DNA of 64,000 bases, from NCBI GenBank assembly GCA_964035795.1, contig OZ038326.1, forward strand, positions 2,700,916-2,764,915, given 5' to 3'. Both the position numbers and the translations under genes were made by a program. Positions 25,066-39,205 of the stretch are shown here, piece after piece. The first letter of the stretch is position 1. Every line of letters begins with the position of its first letter. The notes under the pieces are model-generated. The model ran no database searches. It was not told the DNA's origin and worked only from the letters and a program-made list of their open reading frames with translations. Source of the DNA: Pterobdella sp. o SKG-2022 (taxonomy: Eukaryota; Annelida; Clitellata; Hirudinida; Piscicolidae).

Positions 25066-26600
25066 TTTTTTGGTGCTTTATCAATGCTCTTTATAAGTAA
25101 TTTATTCAAATGAATGTGCTTAAAAGTTTGAAAAAAATTCTGGCATCCGATTCTTTTCCATCCTTTTATATTCAACATTCATTGCTATGGAAACCTGGCA
25201 ATAAGAAAATAATACAGAAATATATTTATTATTACTACTATTATTTTATGAATAATCTTCTTTAGCCAAAGTGAATACTGCAAATTATTTAAAGGCTGAA
25301 GATAATGTCACTTTGTTAACGAAAAGCTTTGTACTTAATAAAATTATCTCTAGTGTTCAAATAATTTGCACTTTTGTTTTAATAAATTATTTTTTTACTT
25401 TTGTTATCACAGCTTCATTTTTATTATTAAAAAGTTAAATAAAATTATTAATTTAAAGAAACTTTATTCACAGTTTTTTTGGTAATAGTTTTGTTGTTAA
25501 ATCGATAAGCGTGAAACGGAAGATATGATGGATTTCTCTTTAATATATTCTCTTCTATTCACAATATGGTCGATAACTATGGTAATTCTAGTTTTATCCC
25601 CATTTAAAGTTTATTTTTTATTGAAGTTTATTTTTTTTCAAGTTTTATCCAAATTTTTTTTGGTTCAACGTATATCTATTTTAAAACACTCTTTTTGTTG
25701 CTCTTGCAGTTTCAATGTTTGAGTTCCCGATCTGAAGAAGTTTTCAATTTTTTTCCAGAAAAGTTATTATTTAGTAGAATAACTTTCTTCAAATCTTATC
25801 ATTGTTAATTAAACTGTTACGAAACATTAACTTAATTTGAAATTTCTTCATAAAAACAGTGCTTTTTATCCTCATTCTACGTCGCAGTAGTATGTCGAAC
25901 GAGTGAACTTTTAAAAGAAACGTATTGAATCTAAAGAAAAACATCCTGGTTTCTAAAGTTTATTGACTACTCTAAAGGAAAAGGGAGATTTACTAACAAC
26001 AACCACGACTACAATAATTCTTACAGTGACAACTAATCTTTTATATGTAAACGCGCTAGTGGTGAAGTGTCGATCAATCTGGCAGCTGAGGTTCGATTCC
26101 GCTGTCAGATCAAGTGGGGTAATACGAGAGAGTTAAAGTTGATTTTGTTATAAATATAAATGTTTTTAATTTTTACTATGGATTAAAATGAGGTGTGATT
26201 CTGTAAAGAGTACAATGTTAAATTTTACAGATAATGTGAAAATATAAAATTGAATGAGCTTCAAATTGTAACATCACCAGTGGTTGAATTTATTCTATAG
26301 AATAGATTTAGACGAACATGTCTTGATACCAAATCTATAAATCGGACTTGAAATAAATATTGAAATGTTCTGTTATAATCAAAAATTTAATATATTTGAA
26401 TTTAATAAATAAAAACTCCAATTTTTAATGAAAAATATAAATAAGAAATGGAAAAAACATTACATAATAGAAAAAATTATGTATTTTGTGCCTAAGAATA
26501 GATGAAGAGGAAAAGTAGTAAGTTGGTAATTTTGACTTTTGGGACTTGTAAGCGTGGTAGAAGTTGAACTGAGAACACGGTCGTTTCTGGTGGTCTGTGT
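25066..26600. other. Intergenic stretch
   Basis: AT-rich; no supported gene. A weak tRNA-like sequence with B box GGTTCGATTCC lies at about 26050-26112. Confidence 0.5.
26050..26112 (+). repeat. Possible tRNA-derived relic
   Basis: A clear B box (GGTTCGATTCC) with a weak upstream A box (GCTAGTGGTGAAGTG). Probably a decayed SINE head. Low confidence. Confidence 0.3.
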
Positions 26601-26614
26601 GTATGTACGTGTGA

Positions 26615-27055
<441 letters not shown>

Positions 27056-27183
27056 GGGGTTATTTTGTAAGAGTGGTTGTTTATGAGTTTGTTTTTTTGT
27101 TTCACATACATATATGGTCTCAAATTTGTCTTATTATGAGTTCAGTTTTTTTAGAAAAAAATCGCATGAAGATCCACAACTAC

Positions 27184-30100
27184 CAAGTCCTCCTTACTAT
27201 TTATAACATCGAATGAAAACACTGCGTTTTCTTCCTGATCTCTGTATGAAGCCATAGATCCACACTTAGTCATCAAAGCATGCACAAAACCCCTTTTGTA
27301 AGGCAAAAAAGTTGAGTTTTTTTGCCATTGTAAAATCCTCTTCACGTCTTTTTCCATTACCTATAAATGGTAGAGTATGATATACCTTGCATGTTGGAGA
27401 ATGTATGATCGAAAGATCAATGGTTTCATTGAATAATTTGAATGGTTATTTATGATGATAACTAAATCGGCCATAAAATTATTCAAAACAGTAATATCAA
27501 ATCACGATTGAATCATAGTAGTATATAAAGTGATAGCAACCTTATAAAAATAGCACTATAAAGACGATGATAATAGTGATGTTGATATCTAGTATAGTAA
27601 TCAGATGCGTCAAAACCATAAGATGAAACAAATAAAACACACTCACCCAGCAGAGAGGCCGGTCAAGGTCCGAGGGGTTGTTGGTGATGAAAACATCGTG
27701 TCTTGGAGATATTGTATGCTTTCTGCCACACATGAAAGCTTTGAGAGTGGTTTTGTAGATCTAATAATGAGTTTAAGCGTTAATTTTTATTGATTATATG
27801 ATATATACAGCTAAATTTTATATAACTGTTAAGTCTAAAATAAAATCATCATATGTAAAATAACCCAAATATTTTTATTTGCTATGAGCATTACTTTCCG
27901 AGTTTTCAATTTATTCAGAATGAATAAATGTGGAAGGAGCATTTATTTAAAAAATAACAAAATGTATTCAAAACCACTAGTCAATAAAACTAGTATTTCA
28001 TATGAATCCTGTAAATAAAAAAACAATGACTAGAACACTAACAATGAGGTAACAGTCCTAACACACAGTGGTCTCTACCCGTTAGTTTCATCATATTATC
28101 CGTGCCACAAACCCTTTGGTCAATGGGATTCAAAGGGATTAGTAAGGGTTTACAATAGTTGGGTCAAGTGGTTATTGTCTGGACTATTTGTTTGGTTGCA
28201 GAATTGAATTTCATAGTATTTTACTTTATAAATATTTTAATTTTAAGATGAAGCTTAAAAGGTGTTAATTTATAAAATTAAACACAAACTCAAGAAAATG
28301 CATCAACAATCCTACTTGTCATTCCAGCTGGCCAGCCTTGCAAAGCAGCTTGCCGTGTCCAGCTCAACAGCACCACTGCTACTACTACTACTACTACTAC
28401 CATTACTGCTACTGCTACTACTGATATTGCTATGCCAACTGCCAAAAGTACTGCTAGTACCACTCTCAGAAACACTATATTTGTTATCAATTTGAACAAA
28501 ATAGCGGGAAAACTTGAGAAGTATGTCTATGTATCCAGATAATATACACGTTGTTTTTGCCTCTTTATCTCCTATGAAGGTGTAATTATTAATAAGAGAA
28601 AATTATGTTTAGAGACAAAATTAATATTAAAAAAAATAAAACAACAAATAATACAATTCTAAATTACAATAAATACTACAAAAACACACAAGCAAACATA
28701 AACAAAAAAATTATTTATAAAAATATTCAAATTTTGACGCAGCATAGCTTTGAGAGAGTGGCTGCGGTAAGTGGATAGCATGGGAGGTAGTTGGTCAATG
28801 AATTTGCAAATTTCGAATGACATGTCTGTCTGAGTGCTTTCAGCTGCTGTGTGGTGTGGTGGAGGTAGGAGTGTTGTGGTGGGGTGGTTTTATATTGTGG
28901 GGGTGTTGTGGTTGTGTAGTGGGAGTTCGAAAATTGTTGTTGTTGTAAAAGTTTATATATACATAATCTGAATAGCAAGACTCCATTGGTGTCCATTTCA
29001 AGGTGCAGGCAAGAATACCGAGGTCTGCTGTGGGTTATAATTTTTAATATTATCATATTTTATTTATTATTGACTTTTGCATTTTTTTTAATATTTATTT
29101 TTATTGTCATTTAAAAAAAAATTCAATTTAAATCTAATAACAACTTTTTTTAAGATTGTATTTATAGTTGCATTTTTGACTATTTGTTATCAGTTTATTT
29201 CGACTAAACTCCAATCTTATAACATCTTCAACGCCTCAGCTGCTAACAGAGACTATTTAAACAAGTGTTCATCTATATGAAGCATTTTTAAAGCAAGTTC
29301 TAACCATCCATTTGAAAAGTGTGAGTAAACCTGGAATGAGTAGGTTTTGATTAACAACAAGAACAGTAGAGTTTTGTTTGAAGAACTATATGAAAAACTT
29401 ATGCAATATTCAAAAAGAAGATAAAAATAAAATGATATCAAATAAAATTGGAATTCATTTAAAATTGAGATAAATCTAAAAATAAAGAAAAAGTAGGAAT
29501 AAAAAAATATAATTCATTAAAGATTTTGAAAAAATAAACTAGAGAAAAAGAAACTTTGAATTCAGAATAAAATGAAAAAAAAACAGGCCTTGTAATAGTT
29601 ATCTTCCCAGTGCTTAGACTTGCAGACAAAAGTGCCCAACGACTCAAACTTTATCCTTCCCTTATCCACCACCACCATTTTTTCCCCATTATTATTATTT
29701 TTGCTGTTATTATTATTATTTTTATTTTTCTTATTATTTTTATTTTTCTTTTTATTTTTTTTTCTATTTTTGCTTTTTATTCTTTTTTTCTTGTTTTTAT
29801 GATTGGTCTTGTTGCTATCAATACTGCGATAACTATCATTGTCAATTATTGTATAACCACCATCATTATCGGTGTAGTTATCGAAACCTACGTAGTGTAT
29901 TATTTTGTTCTCATACCTATTAAAAGCCCTTTCGTGGTTAGCGTTTGTTTTTTCATTACCAATAAATTCCTTTTTTTTTGTGGAGTTCATTGTCTTATAA
30001 TAATTATTTTCATTTTTATTATTATTATTCAAAAAAATTCTTCTTTTTTCCTTACCACGGACAGCATTATAATAAATGCCATTATTATTTTTATTATTAA

Positions 30101-33100
30101 TATGAACATTATCGGCACCATTGACCAAAAAGTACCTCCATCTACCCTGGAACTCTAAAGGAAACTTACATTCGTAGTTCGGAGAAGTTTTGAGTGCTGT
30201 TTGTGATGAGGATGCTTGTGAGTGTGTGTTGTTGAAATGTAACAGAAATCTAGTTGGTTTTAATTACAGGACATTATTTAATCTACTACGTTTTGATTAT
30301 TACGTACTTTGGACCCCTTTATGTTATAGAATTAATAGTTTAGTATATATTGTTTTGATTGGTTATAATTACCTTCCGGTAAATAAAATTTTTTAGAATT
30401 TCCAAAACTGTTAGTATATAAGGAATTGTGAGGTTTTATTCAAGTGGATTGTTTTAGTATTGATATTGTTGGATTAGTTGTGGTTAAGGATGTTAATAAA
30501 TTGCTTGCTCTCGAAGATTTTGTTTAAGAGAACAACTTGTGCTTATACACTTTTGTCAGTGTGTGTCACGCTTGTGGATGTTTTATACAATTCCGTAAAT
30601 ATGTGTAGAGTATGATGTGTTTTGAGCATGGATGTGTTGAGTATGTTTTGAGTATGTATGTGTTGAGTATGAAAGTGAATTAAATACTGAGTTTTTAACA
30701 CATGTGTAGTTGTGTGCATGAGAGGTCAAGATCAAAGAACTAAAGTAATTTTTCAAAATGCATATTTAATGAGTTAATATGAAAAAGAAAATCAAATTTT
30801 GAAAAGCATAAATTGCCACCTTAATTCTCATTCATTATTAAATTTAATTTCTTTAAGTTTGTCACTTTGTTTTCGAAAAAATATTTTTCAAACTTTTGCA
30901 TTGTGTGTGATGCTTGTATGTTTTTTTTTGTTTGGTGTTCATAATTTGTTAGGTGAAATTTGCAAGCTTTTGTTTATTTGGTATTATGTGTATGGAAATT
31001 ATTAAAATATAATGGTTTGAAAATGTATGAGTTTTGCATATTGTTAATACAAATATACATAAAATCACTTACTGCAGTAGCCACAAGTCTTGCTGCAATG
31101 TTTGGCGTGGGTGAACATTGAAGCAGTGCCGCACCTTCCCTTCATCTCTCTGCATCTCCAAGAATCATCCACACACGTTTCTGTGTCTGTTTGTATGTTT
31201 GTTTATGTGTAAGTTTGTGTATATTTTTCTGTGTCTGTGTGTGTTATTTTGATAGTGTTTATGTCTTTTTGTGTTTTTTTTGTGTTGTTTGTGTTTTGTC
31301 GTGTGCTTTTATTTTTATCTAAGCTTTTGTGTTTATCTATTTGCTAATACGCCTATTTCATTTTTTTCAAAAATAATGCATTCCTGTTGACTAGATACAA
31401 CTTTTATAATATAATAATCACTAATGATCACACTAACCACTTCTGTTGAACACCATTTTGACGTAGTGATTCATTTGATTGGTGCTACTAGCAACCACAG
31501 CGTCTAAGAAAAAATTCAACTCGTTCGCTTGCTTGTTCTTCAGTTTCTTCTTGTACTTCTATGGTAGAAATAGGCTTGTCAAGTTTAACTCATACGTCAA
31601 TCGATCATTTATCCATGAATTAAGTTATTTTGTACCTACCTTTTAATACATAGTTACCCTTTATAAATCATTTTTATTATTTATACTCAAAACTTATAAT
31701 AATAATTATAAATCTTTTATGTTATTTGTCTGCCCCTATAGCTCAATGGTTGAGCATTAGACTAATTATCTAAAAGTTACCGGGTTCGATCCCGCATGGG
31801 CCGACAATTAGCACCTGTTCCACAGTGTGTTTTCGCTACATCAAATTTTTAGCAAGCGCTTCATAAATACTCCATTAAATTACATTACATTTATACTTTA
31901 TATTTACACAGTTAAATTCATCCATCAAGGACAAAACATAGAAACAGACCATGACGTAACGAGGAAGGTTGTGGCCCATATGCGACAGAACCACAACTAC
32001 TTCATCCTTATCCACCCAATCACCCCAGCATAACAAGGATAACTCTAAAGATTTGGTGGGTAGTGGGTGGGTAAATGAGTGAGATAGGTGTTTGAATTGG
32101 TAGAGGGATAAGTGGCGAGATGAATGAAAGATTCTTCATGAGATATTGGATATTCAAATAAATGTATACTTAATGAAAATAATGAATTAGAAATTATTCA
32201 AAGAAAAATTGAGAAGCAAGTGAACAAAAAGTGAGGACAAACTAGTGATGTTATAGTGGGCATAGAAAGGAGAACATTGTGGCTGTTTGAAATTCATTTT
32301 CACGTGTTCAGCATTGGTACAAGCCACTTCTAGCCTTGCCATGTTCCACGTTTCTGGGCATAACTTGTGGTGGTGTTGAAATTACGGGGTGCTGGAGATA
32401 ATGGAAAAATATAAAGATGAGGGAGGGTAGAAGAGGTGAGTGTTGTGAGTAGATGAGATTATAGTGAGTGGTAAGATAGAGATAGAAAAAGGAACTGGTG
32501 GATATGTGGTTTGGGATTGTGGTATTTTTGGGTAGTGAGAAAGCTTGGGAATGAGTTTGTTTTCGTGTATATGAAGCAACATCTTAAAAAAATTGATGTA
32601 AAAAAACCGAATCGAATACCACTATACTACACTTAATTACATCTCTTTACCACCCTATCCGACCGTCACCACACCACCTTACAAAACGATATTACAGCAC
32701 ACCACCACACCACACCTCACTCTCTCACACCATTACACCCCATGATCTCACACCACCTCTTGCACTCCGTTGAGCCACATTTTAAATTCAAAGCCGCCCT
32801 TCAAAGGACAGGTTGTTAGCTGTGATGGTGTCTTTGCTGTGTAAAAGTGAAAAAAGAAAGGTAAATAAAAAGATTTTTTAAATTTAATATCTAATTACTC
32901 AAACCTTGAAAACATATAGCTGAAATATGAAAGTATTTTGAGTTATTAATAGAAATCTCACCAAACCAGGGCCAATTAGAAACGAGGAGGTTTGTGATTG
33001 GACAATCACCCGCAGCGTCAGTTGGTCCTGGCGCAAAATTCAGTAATGTCTCATTTTATCATTGCATGAGCTCGTAAGAATTGTTCTCTATTATCAGTAA

Positions 33101-34010
33101 GGCATTCAAAAATATTGTGATGGCGAACCTTCAGAAACGATAACAATATTGTTGTTTTTCCTCTCAAACCTCATGCAACTAAAACTGCTTTCGCTGTGTT
33201 GTAGTGTTTTTTTTTAATTACATTTGGAAAGTTGCTTTGAACATCATCATTCTTAATCTTATCATCATCATCATCATCATCATCACCACCATCATCACCC
33301 TCACCACCAGCATCACCATCACCACCATTATCATCACCAACATCGATTCTATAGCAACCTAGATTTGACAACTTGAACTTTATATATTTCATTGGGCAAC
33401 TTTTTGACACATTTGAGAAGGTAAAGTCGGACGCAAGCGGTTCGAATCTCGGTCCCTTCCCGGTTCGATCGGTGTGTTGAGTTGGAATAATCTTCTCTGT
33501 AACTTGACGTTTCTTCGCTTGTATCGTAGATTTTTATGATATTATTATTTTTATTTTTATTATTGTTTATGATATTATTTTTTTTATTTTTTTTATTATC
33601 TTTATTATTGTTGTCACGGTTTATTTTATTGTTTTTTCCACGATAGTCGAATGTATTGCTTGTTTCGACGTTGTTTATTTTATCATCCCTGTAATAGTCT
33701 TCAAGATAATCTCTTTTGATAATATTTATATCATTATTATTATTTTTATTATTGTTTTTTTTATTGATATTATTTCTCGTTTCATCATTATCAGCAAACT
33801 TCGTCACAGTTTCGTAACAGTTTTCTTTGGACGTTAAAACAAACGACAAGGAACTGAGCTCCAAAGAATAAATCTCAACCATAGATACAAGATTGATACC
33901 ATAGTCTTCGTATTTTATTTTGGTTCGCCATTTTACTTCTTTGTTTAGCGCTTCATTTCGATTTTGTTTTTGTTTGGTTATGAAGTCTGGAAAGTAGCAT
34001 TTTGAGAAAA
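27184..34010 (-). CDS. Modular extracellular protein with ShK domain and CxFP-type Cys-rich blocks (partial)
   Basis: Minus-strand exons: 34010-33359 (3' end unsure), 32836-32757, 32363-32243, 32044-31938, 31558-31438, 31186-31073, 30196-29585, 29027-28963, 28846-28739, 28464-28316, 27760-27647, 27360-27184 (frame unsure). From 32836 to 27647 ten joins keep phase. One module reads CYFPDF...W, then CPLKGGFEF, LCPETWNMARLEVACTN, LCWGDWVDKDEVVVV and PRYVMVCF. This layout resembles uncharacterised invertebrate secreted proteins of the DUF7042/7043/7044 kind (from memory, not searched). Exon 31186-31073 is an ShK-type domain with six Cys in the right order and an xTCGYC end. The next exon opens a second module (CKFPLEFQGRW). 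Two exons carry long Asn/Lys-rich insertions. Start and end exons are not identified. The function is unknown; probably an extracellular matrix or secreted protein. Confidence 0.68.
28376..28440. repeat. Coding trinucleotide tract (CTA on +, TAG/AGT on -)
   Basis: Within the exon 28464-28316 of the minus-strand gene, AGT/AGC codons give a poly-Ser run. The opposite strand reads poly-Leu, which is a shadow. Confidence 0.7.
29660..30100 (-). repeat. Asn/Lys-rich in-frame insertion from AAT/AAC/AAA repeats
   Basis: Part of exon 30196-29585. Between the start of the module (FLVNGADNVHI) and its later conserved end (RIKFESLGTFVCKSKHWED), about 130 residues consist mainly of Asn, Lys, Tyr and Asp, encoded by degenerate AAT/AAC/AAA triplets, without a stop codon. 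Confidence 0.6.
31731..31890 (+). repeat. tRNA-Ile(AAT)-derived SINE, copy 2
   Basis: Nearly the same tRNA-like head and GTTCCACAGTGTGTTTTCGC body as the copy at 8666. It lacks about 22 nt between two AGCGCTT boxes, so that a single box is left. It lies in an intron of the minus-strand ShK/CxFP gene, antisense to it. Confidence 0.85.
32640..32765. repeat. Degenerate CCACA-rich tract
   Basis: A G-poor strand with many ACCACAC and CACACC pieces, not a perfect tandem array. A similar tract occurs at 38400-38535. Confidence 0.6.
33425..33520 (+). repeat. tRNA/SINE-like segment overlapping coding exon end
   Basis: GCGGTTCGAATCTCGG and CGGTTCGATCGG resemble tRNA B boxes, followed by a GTTGAGTTGGAATAATCTTC tail typical in style of SINE bodies. 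It lies antisense within the proposed exon 34010-33359. Confidence 0.35.
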
Positions 34011-34075
34011 CTGTGTGTATGTTTTTCAATGCGTTAAAATTGTCAAGTTGTAATGTTTTTTAGTTTTTTGGATGT

Positions 34076-34575
<500 letters not shown>

Positions 34576-35173
34576 GTGAGTGTTGTGGGTGTTTGTGTTT
34601 TATTGTGTCAAACTGTCGTCAAATAAAAATAGAGTGATCAATTTCAAAATAAGTATAAAAACAAATAAAATAAAAAATAACAATAATTTTTATTGTTTTA
34701 TTAATAATAATATTTTATATAATTTCCATTATATTTAGGTTAAAAAATTGAAATAAAATTTTTTTCTCCGTCATTTTCCTTGTTATTAATGTCATTGTTT
34801 TTTGACTTTTATTAATGGCTTCCGTCGAACATAACCCAACAAGTTCAACTACTACAGCCTTTATTGAATTATTTTTTTCGTTTTTTTTATTTTGATAATT
34901 TTTTTATTTAATTTTTTATCCATCTTTTTATTACGCTTTTTGTTTTTTTTAAAAATGTTTCAAAAATTTTTTTTCAAAATTATTTTTTTGTTTTAAAAAA
35001 AGTTTTTTTTTAGAAATTTTTACAGAGTTGGACAATAGGTTTAAACGCAAAGATGGTTGGTTCAACTTTCACTCTAGGCCAAATTCATTGTCACTTTGTG
35101 CTCAATTTTTTAACAATACCATCTGAATATTTTAAATTATAATTGAAAAAGTTTAAAAAATTGTTATTGTTTT

Positions 35174-35246
35174 CAACAGGAATCGAACCCAGAATCTTTA
35201 GGTCTCACTCATGAGCACCCCACCATTAAGCCATTCGTGTCATCAT
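35174..35246 (-). repeat. tRNA-derived SINE relic
   Basis: On the minus strand: an A-box-like TGGCTTAATGGTGGGGTGC and a good B box GGGTTCGATTCC at tRNA-like spacing. Stems are poorly kept. Confidence 0.4.
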
Positions 35247-36439
35247 ATAACTCAATAGGCAGGGTAAGAAGTCTTTTTAGTTAACGTACCAATAGTTTTT
35301 GGTGAATAAGCATTCGCCGGAAGTTCTCAAACAAACCATGCATTACTTCACACGCACATAGGTATTCAAACATGTACACACAAACAAACAAAACCTAAAC
35401 AAATGAAAATCGAAAAAAAAAGCGAGAAAAAAAACATACGAGCAGAAAACCTTAAAAAACCATATTCGAGCATACAAAAACACACGAACAAAAAAAAATA
35501 CATACAGAAATACAAACACACAAACAAAATAAAAACAACAAACACACAAACAAACACACACAACGACCACCAAGGGAAGGCGTTATGACGTTTCGTGATG
35601 TCTGTGACCATAGTCATTTCCACAGTGCATATAATCAACGCATTATTATTATTACTGTTGTTGTTATTGTTATTATTTTTTTTATTAGTATCACTGTTGT
35701 TGTTATTATTACTCTTTTAAACGCTGTTCATTTTATTAATTTCACGTACTTTTTTTATTTTTGTTACTATTATCACTATTATTATTCTTGTTATATTTTT
35801 TTCTATTATTAATACTATAAGTAAATGATTGAATATTTGTTTTATTGATTAATAAACTTGTTATTTGTGCCTCTGAAGCAAATTTGTTTGTGAATTGTGC
35901 GCTATAAAAGTTTCAACAAAATAATCACAGTTATTACTCAAATATTTTTTAGTTATAAACAAAATTATGTTTTTATTATATCTCTTTTAAATTTTTATCT
36001 TTATTATTTACCAATTAATGATGCAATTATCAGTGTTTCAGTATCATTGTTCACATTTTAAAAAAAGAAAAGTTTCTTTATTTGTTCATGTTTTTTCATC
36101 GTTAATATACTAAGAAAGTATTATTTTTATTAATTTATTATTGTTATTTTTTCATTTTGACTTTGTTCTCTTCTTCATTTTTTGTTAGTGCTTTAGTTGA
36201 TACTATTTATAACAAAAAAATACAGTTCTATTATTGATTCTTATTTTCTTGTTGAAATTGAATTGTTTCCAGTATGTGAAGTGCCTTTATATGCTTGCGT
36301 AGCATAAGAGAATAAAAAACAAGAAAGAATGAATAACTTTTGTTAAAAAAACAAAATAATAAAAATAAAAATAACATTTTTTATGAAATTAGCAAAAGAT
36401 TTTTTTAAAAATTATGATGACGTAATATAATAATCATAA

Positions 36440-36580
36440 TACCAAAAATAAATAATATTAACAAAAATAAATAATATTAACAAGAATAAATAATATTAAC
36501 AAGAATAAATAATATTAACAAGAATAAATAATATTAACAAGAATAAATAATATTAACAAGAATAAATAATATTAACAAAA
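36440..36580. repeat. 19-bp tandem repeat (minisatellite)
   Basis: About seven head-to-tail copies of AAGAATAAATAATATTAAC, the outer ones with AAAAAT in place of AAGAAT. No spacers, so not a CRISPR array. Confidence 0.9.
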
Positions 36581-38399
36581 ATAACAATAATAATAAAGTA
36601 CTTTTAATGATAATAAAAATAGTAAATAAAAACAAAAAATAAGCATTTTATTTGACACAATGATTGCTAGTTGGTGTCAAGTTCCACGTGTTCATATATT
36701 ACGTCATATCTTTATTGTTTTTGTTATTGCTTTTTTTGTGTTATTCTTTTGTTTTTATTATTCTTAGTTTTATAATTGTTTTTGATGATTCCCAGTTGGT
36801 TTCATTTAGAAATGTTTTTCAATTCTCTTTGTATTTAGTAACTTTTTTTTTATATTTTTTAGAATGAATTGATTTTTTTTGTAAATTACGCGCTATAAGT
36901 CTCAATGTAAATATTAACAACTTGATAAATCTAACGATTAAAAGACAAGGTTTGAGTTATAATCAAAACAATAAAAACAATGTTTGTATCTTTTGTTACC
37001 ATTAAGATGTTCTATCAAATTGTTTTCAAAAAAAAACAATTGAAATATTTGAATTATTTTTATTTTTAATTTTTTTTTTGTTATTTTTTTTTCTGCTTTT
37101 ATTATTTTCGCTGACTTTCTCAAGTTCAACAATGTTTGGATAGGTAATTATTTTCCAACAAAAACTATAAAAACTCAAAATAAACAACGCACATCATTTG
37201 ATTAGTTTCTCAGTAAAATAGCCATATTTTTTTTGCTATCAATTTTGAGCATTCTTAGTTTATTTATTAAATGGTTTTTTGATATGCTGTAAAAATGTTC
37301 ATCAAATATATCTGCTTTTGCAGTAGTATATGTGAAGTTATGCGATAATGCATACAAACTTAGGTATATATCTATGTTTAAAATTATGAATTTGTAGATT
37401 GAATTTATGAAATAAAAAAATAATAAAAATATATCATGAAAACTAATATATATTTTTATATAATTGATTATATAATTGTAGATTGACTGTGAAAACTTGG
37501 CTTCACGTCTTTAGTGTCAAAGTTAAAGAAAAGCTTTAAAATTTTGTGGAAGAAATTTCAATAAAAAATTATTTGTAGGCATGTTATTATCCTCATCTTA
37601 GTTTTAATCTTTTTTCTAAAAGTGCACTTGAATAAAATTCTGATTAAATATGCATATTTAACAAAATAGCTACATTAAATATTCACTTCTCTGCTAGTTT
37701 TTCTTCATTACATCCATCCTCGCCTGCAGTCTTTTGCGCCAAATGATGATAATGATGTTATGAGAAAGACGGTATAAATGAAAAGCAATAGTAGTAAAAA
37801 CCAAAATACTATTGATAATAATAATAATAATAATATTAATATTAAGAAAGATATAATGATAAAAATAGTGAAGATAATAATAAGAATAATAACAAAAGTT
37901 GGTTGAAGCATCATTATTAGTAGTAAGATAAATTAATAGATTCAATTGAAAGTTTTTTTGATCACTGAAAGTTTCTCAAACTTTAAGTTCCAAAATTTTT
38001 TTTCACCCCCAACTGTTATATATATTTCTATTTAATTATAAAAGATGAACAAATTCAATTTCCAAATAAAACTACCTAATAATTACTACTCAATCAAAAG
38101 GGCTTATAAAAAAAGATAAAATCTCGAATAATAAAATTTATATTAAACGCTATAAAATCAATTCTGAGTTCCTTTCAAGCATTTACGAAGGCTCGACCAA
38201 TAGTAGGTCTCCATTCTGGCTCATTATATATTCATCTTTCAATAAACTTCATGGCAACATACGAGTATTAAGTCTTAGTTTCACAACCATAGAGTTGAAG
38301 TATACAGTTTACCAGATCAAGAATGTGTGTATAAAATTTAATGGGAAGATGACGTCTATTATTTCTATCACACTTCGTTCAATCGACTAATATTCCAGT

Positions 38400-38535
38400 A
38401 GACCACATTAAACCACACCAGACTTCACTACACTATACCACACACCACAGCACACTACACCACACACAACCACACCACAGTCCACCACACTTTACCACAA
38501 CACACTCAACCACACCATACTACAACACAATCAAG
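38400..38535. repeat. Degenerate CCACA-rich tract, second locus
   Basis: A run of CCACAC, ACACTAC and CACCACA pieces with strong strand asymmetry (almost no G). Same style as 32640-32765. Confidence 0.6.
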
Positions 38536-39147
38536 CATAGTTAATACGGTCAGCTGCGCATTGAGAGAGATTTAAAAACACGAAAATTTCAAATTTGTCA
38601 ACTAATAGTTATTTCTTAAACAAAAAATTTGAATGTAAATAAGGAAATGTTTAATTTTTTATTCTACTTTAGTTATAGCAGAAATAAATGTATCTGTGAT
38701 GATTTTGGTCGTGACAAAATGGGCTTTTAAGCGTAGAATTTTAGTCAAACAAAAAAACACTGGATAGAAACATACTTATCTAAAAATAGATAATTAAAAA
38801 AAGTTATATTTGAGTGTATAAGTAGTAAAACAAGATGGGATGATGAGAGGCAGTTCAGAACATGTTATGAGATTCACTTAAGTGATTAACATATCACAAT
38901 AGATTTGTTTAAGTTTTCAAATACTGATAGTTATTCGAAAGTTATTTTTTTTATGGCTGGAATGATAATACAAATACTTGTTTGTGGGATTTTGAGCGGC
39001 TGTTGAACGATATTTGCTATGCTAAATATTTGATGAAAGACGATAATGAGTAAGATTATATTTTAACATAAAATATTGAAAAATACTCCAAAAAAAAAAA
39101 GTAGTTGACTCTTAAATAGATATAATATTAACATGCAAAACATCTTA

Positions 39148-39205
39148 TAGGGTGAGCGTTAGCTATAAGCTCGGACGTTATGAATTCAACTCCCGGCCTG
39201 AAAAC
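39148..39205 (+). repeat. Possible tRNA-derived relic
   Basis: GGGTGAGCGTTAGCTATAAGC followed by GAATTCAACTCCCGG looks like weak A and B boxes. Low confidence. Confidence 0.25.

Noticed and set aside
36440..36580. Possible CRISPR-like array
   Set aside because: The 19-bp units are directly adjacent with no unique spacers, and the DNA is animal.
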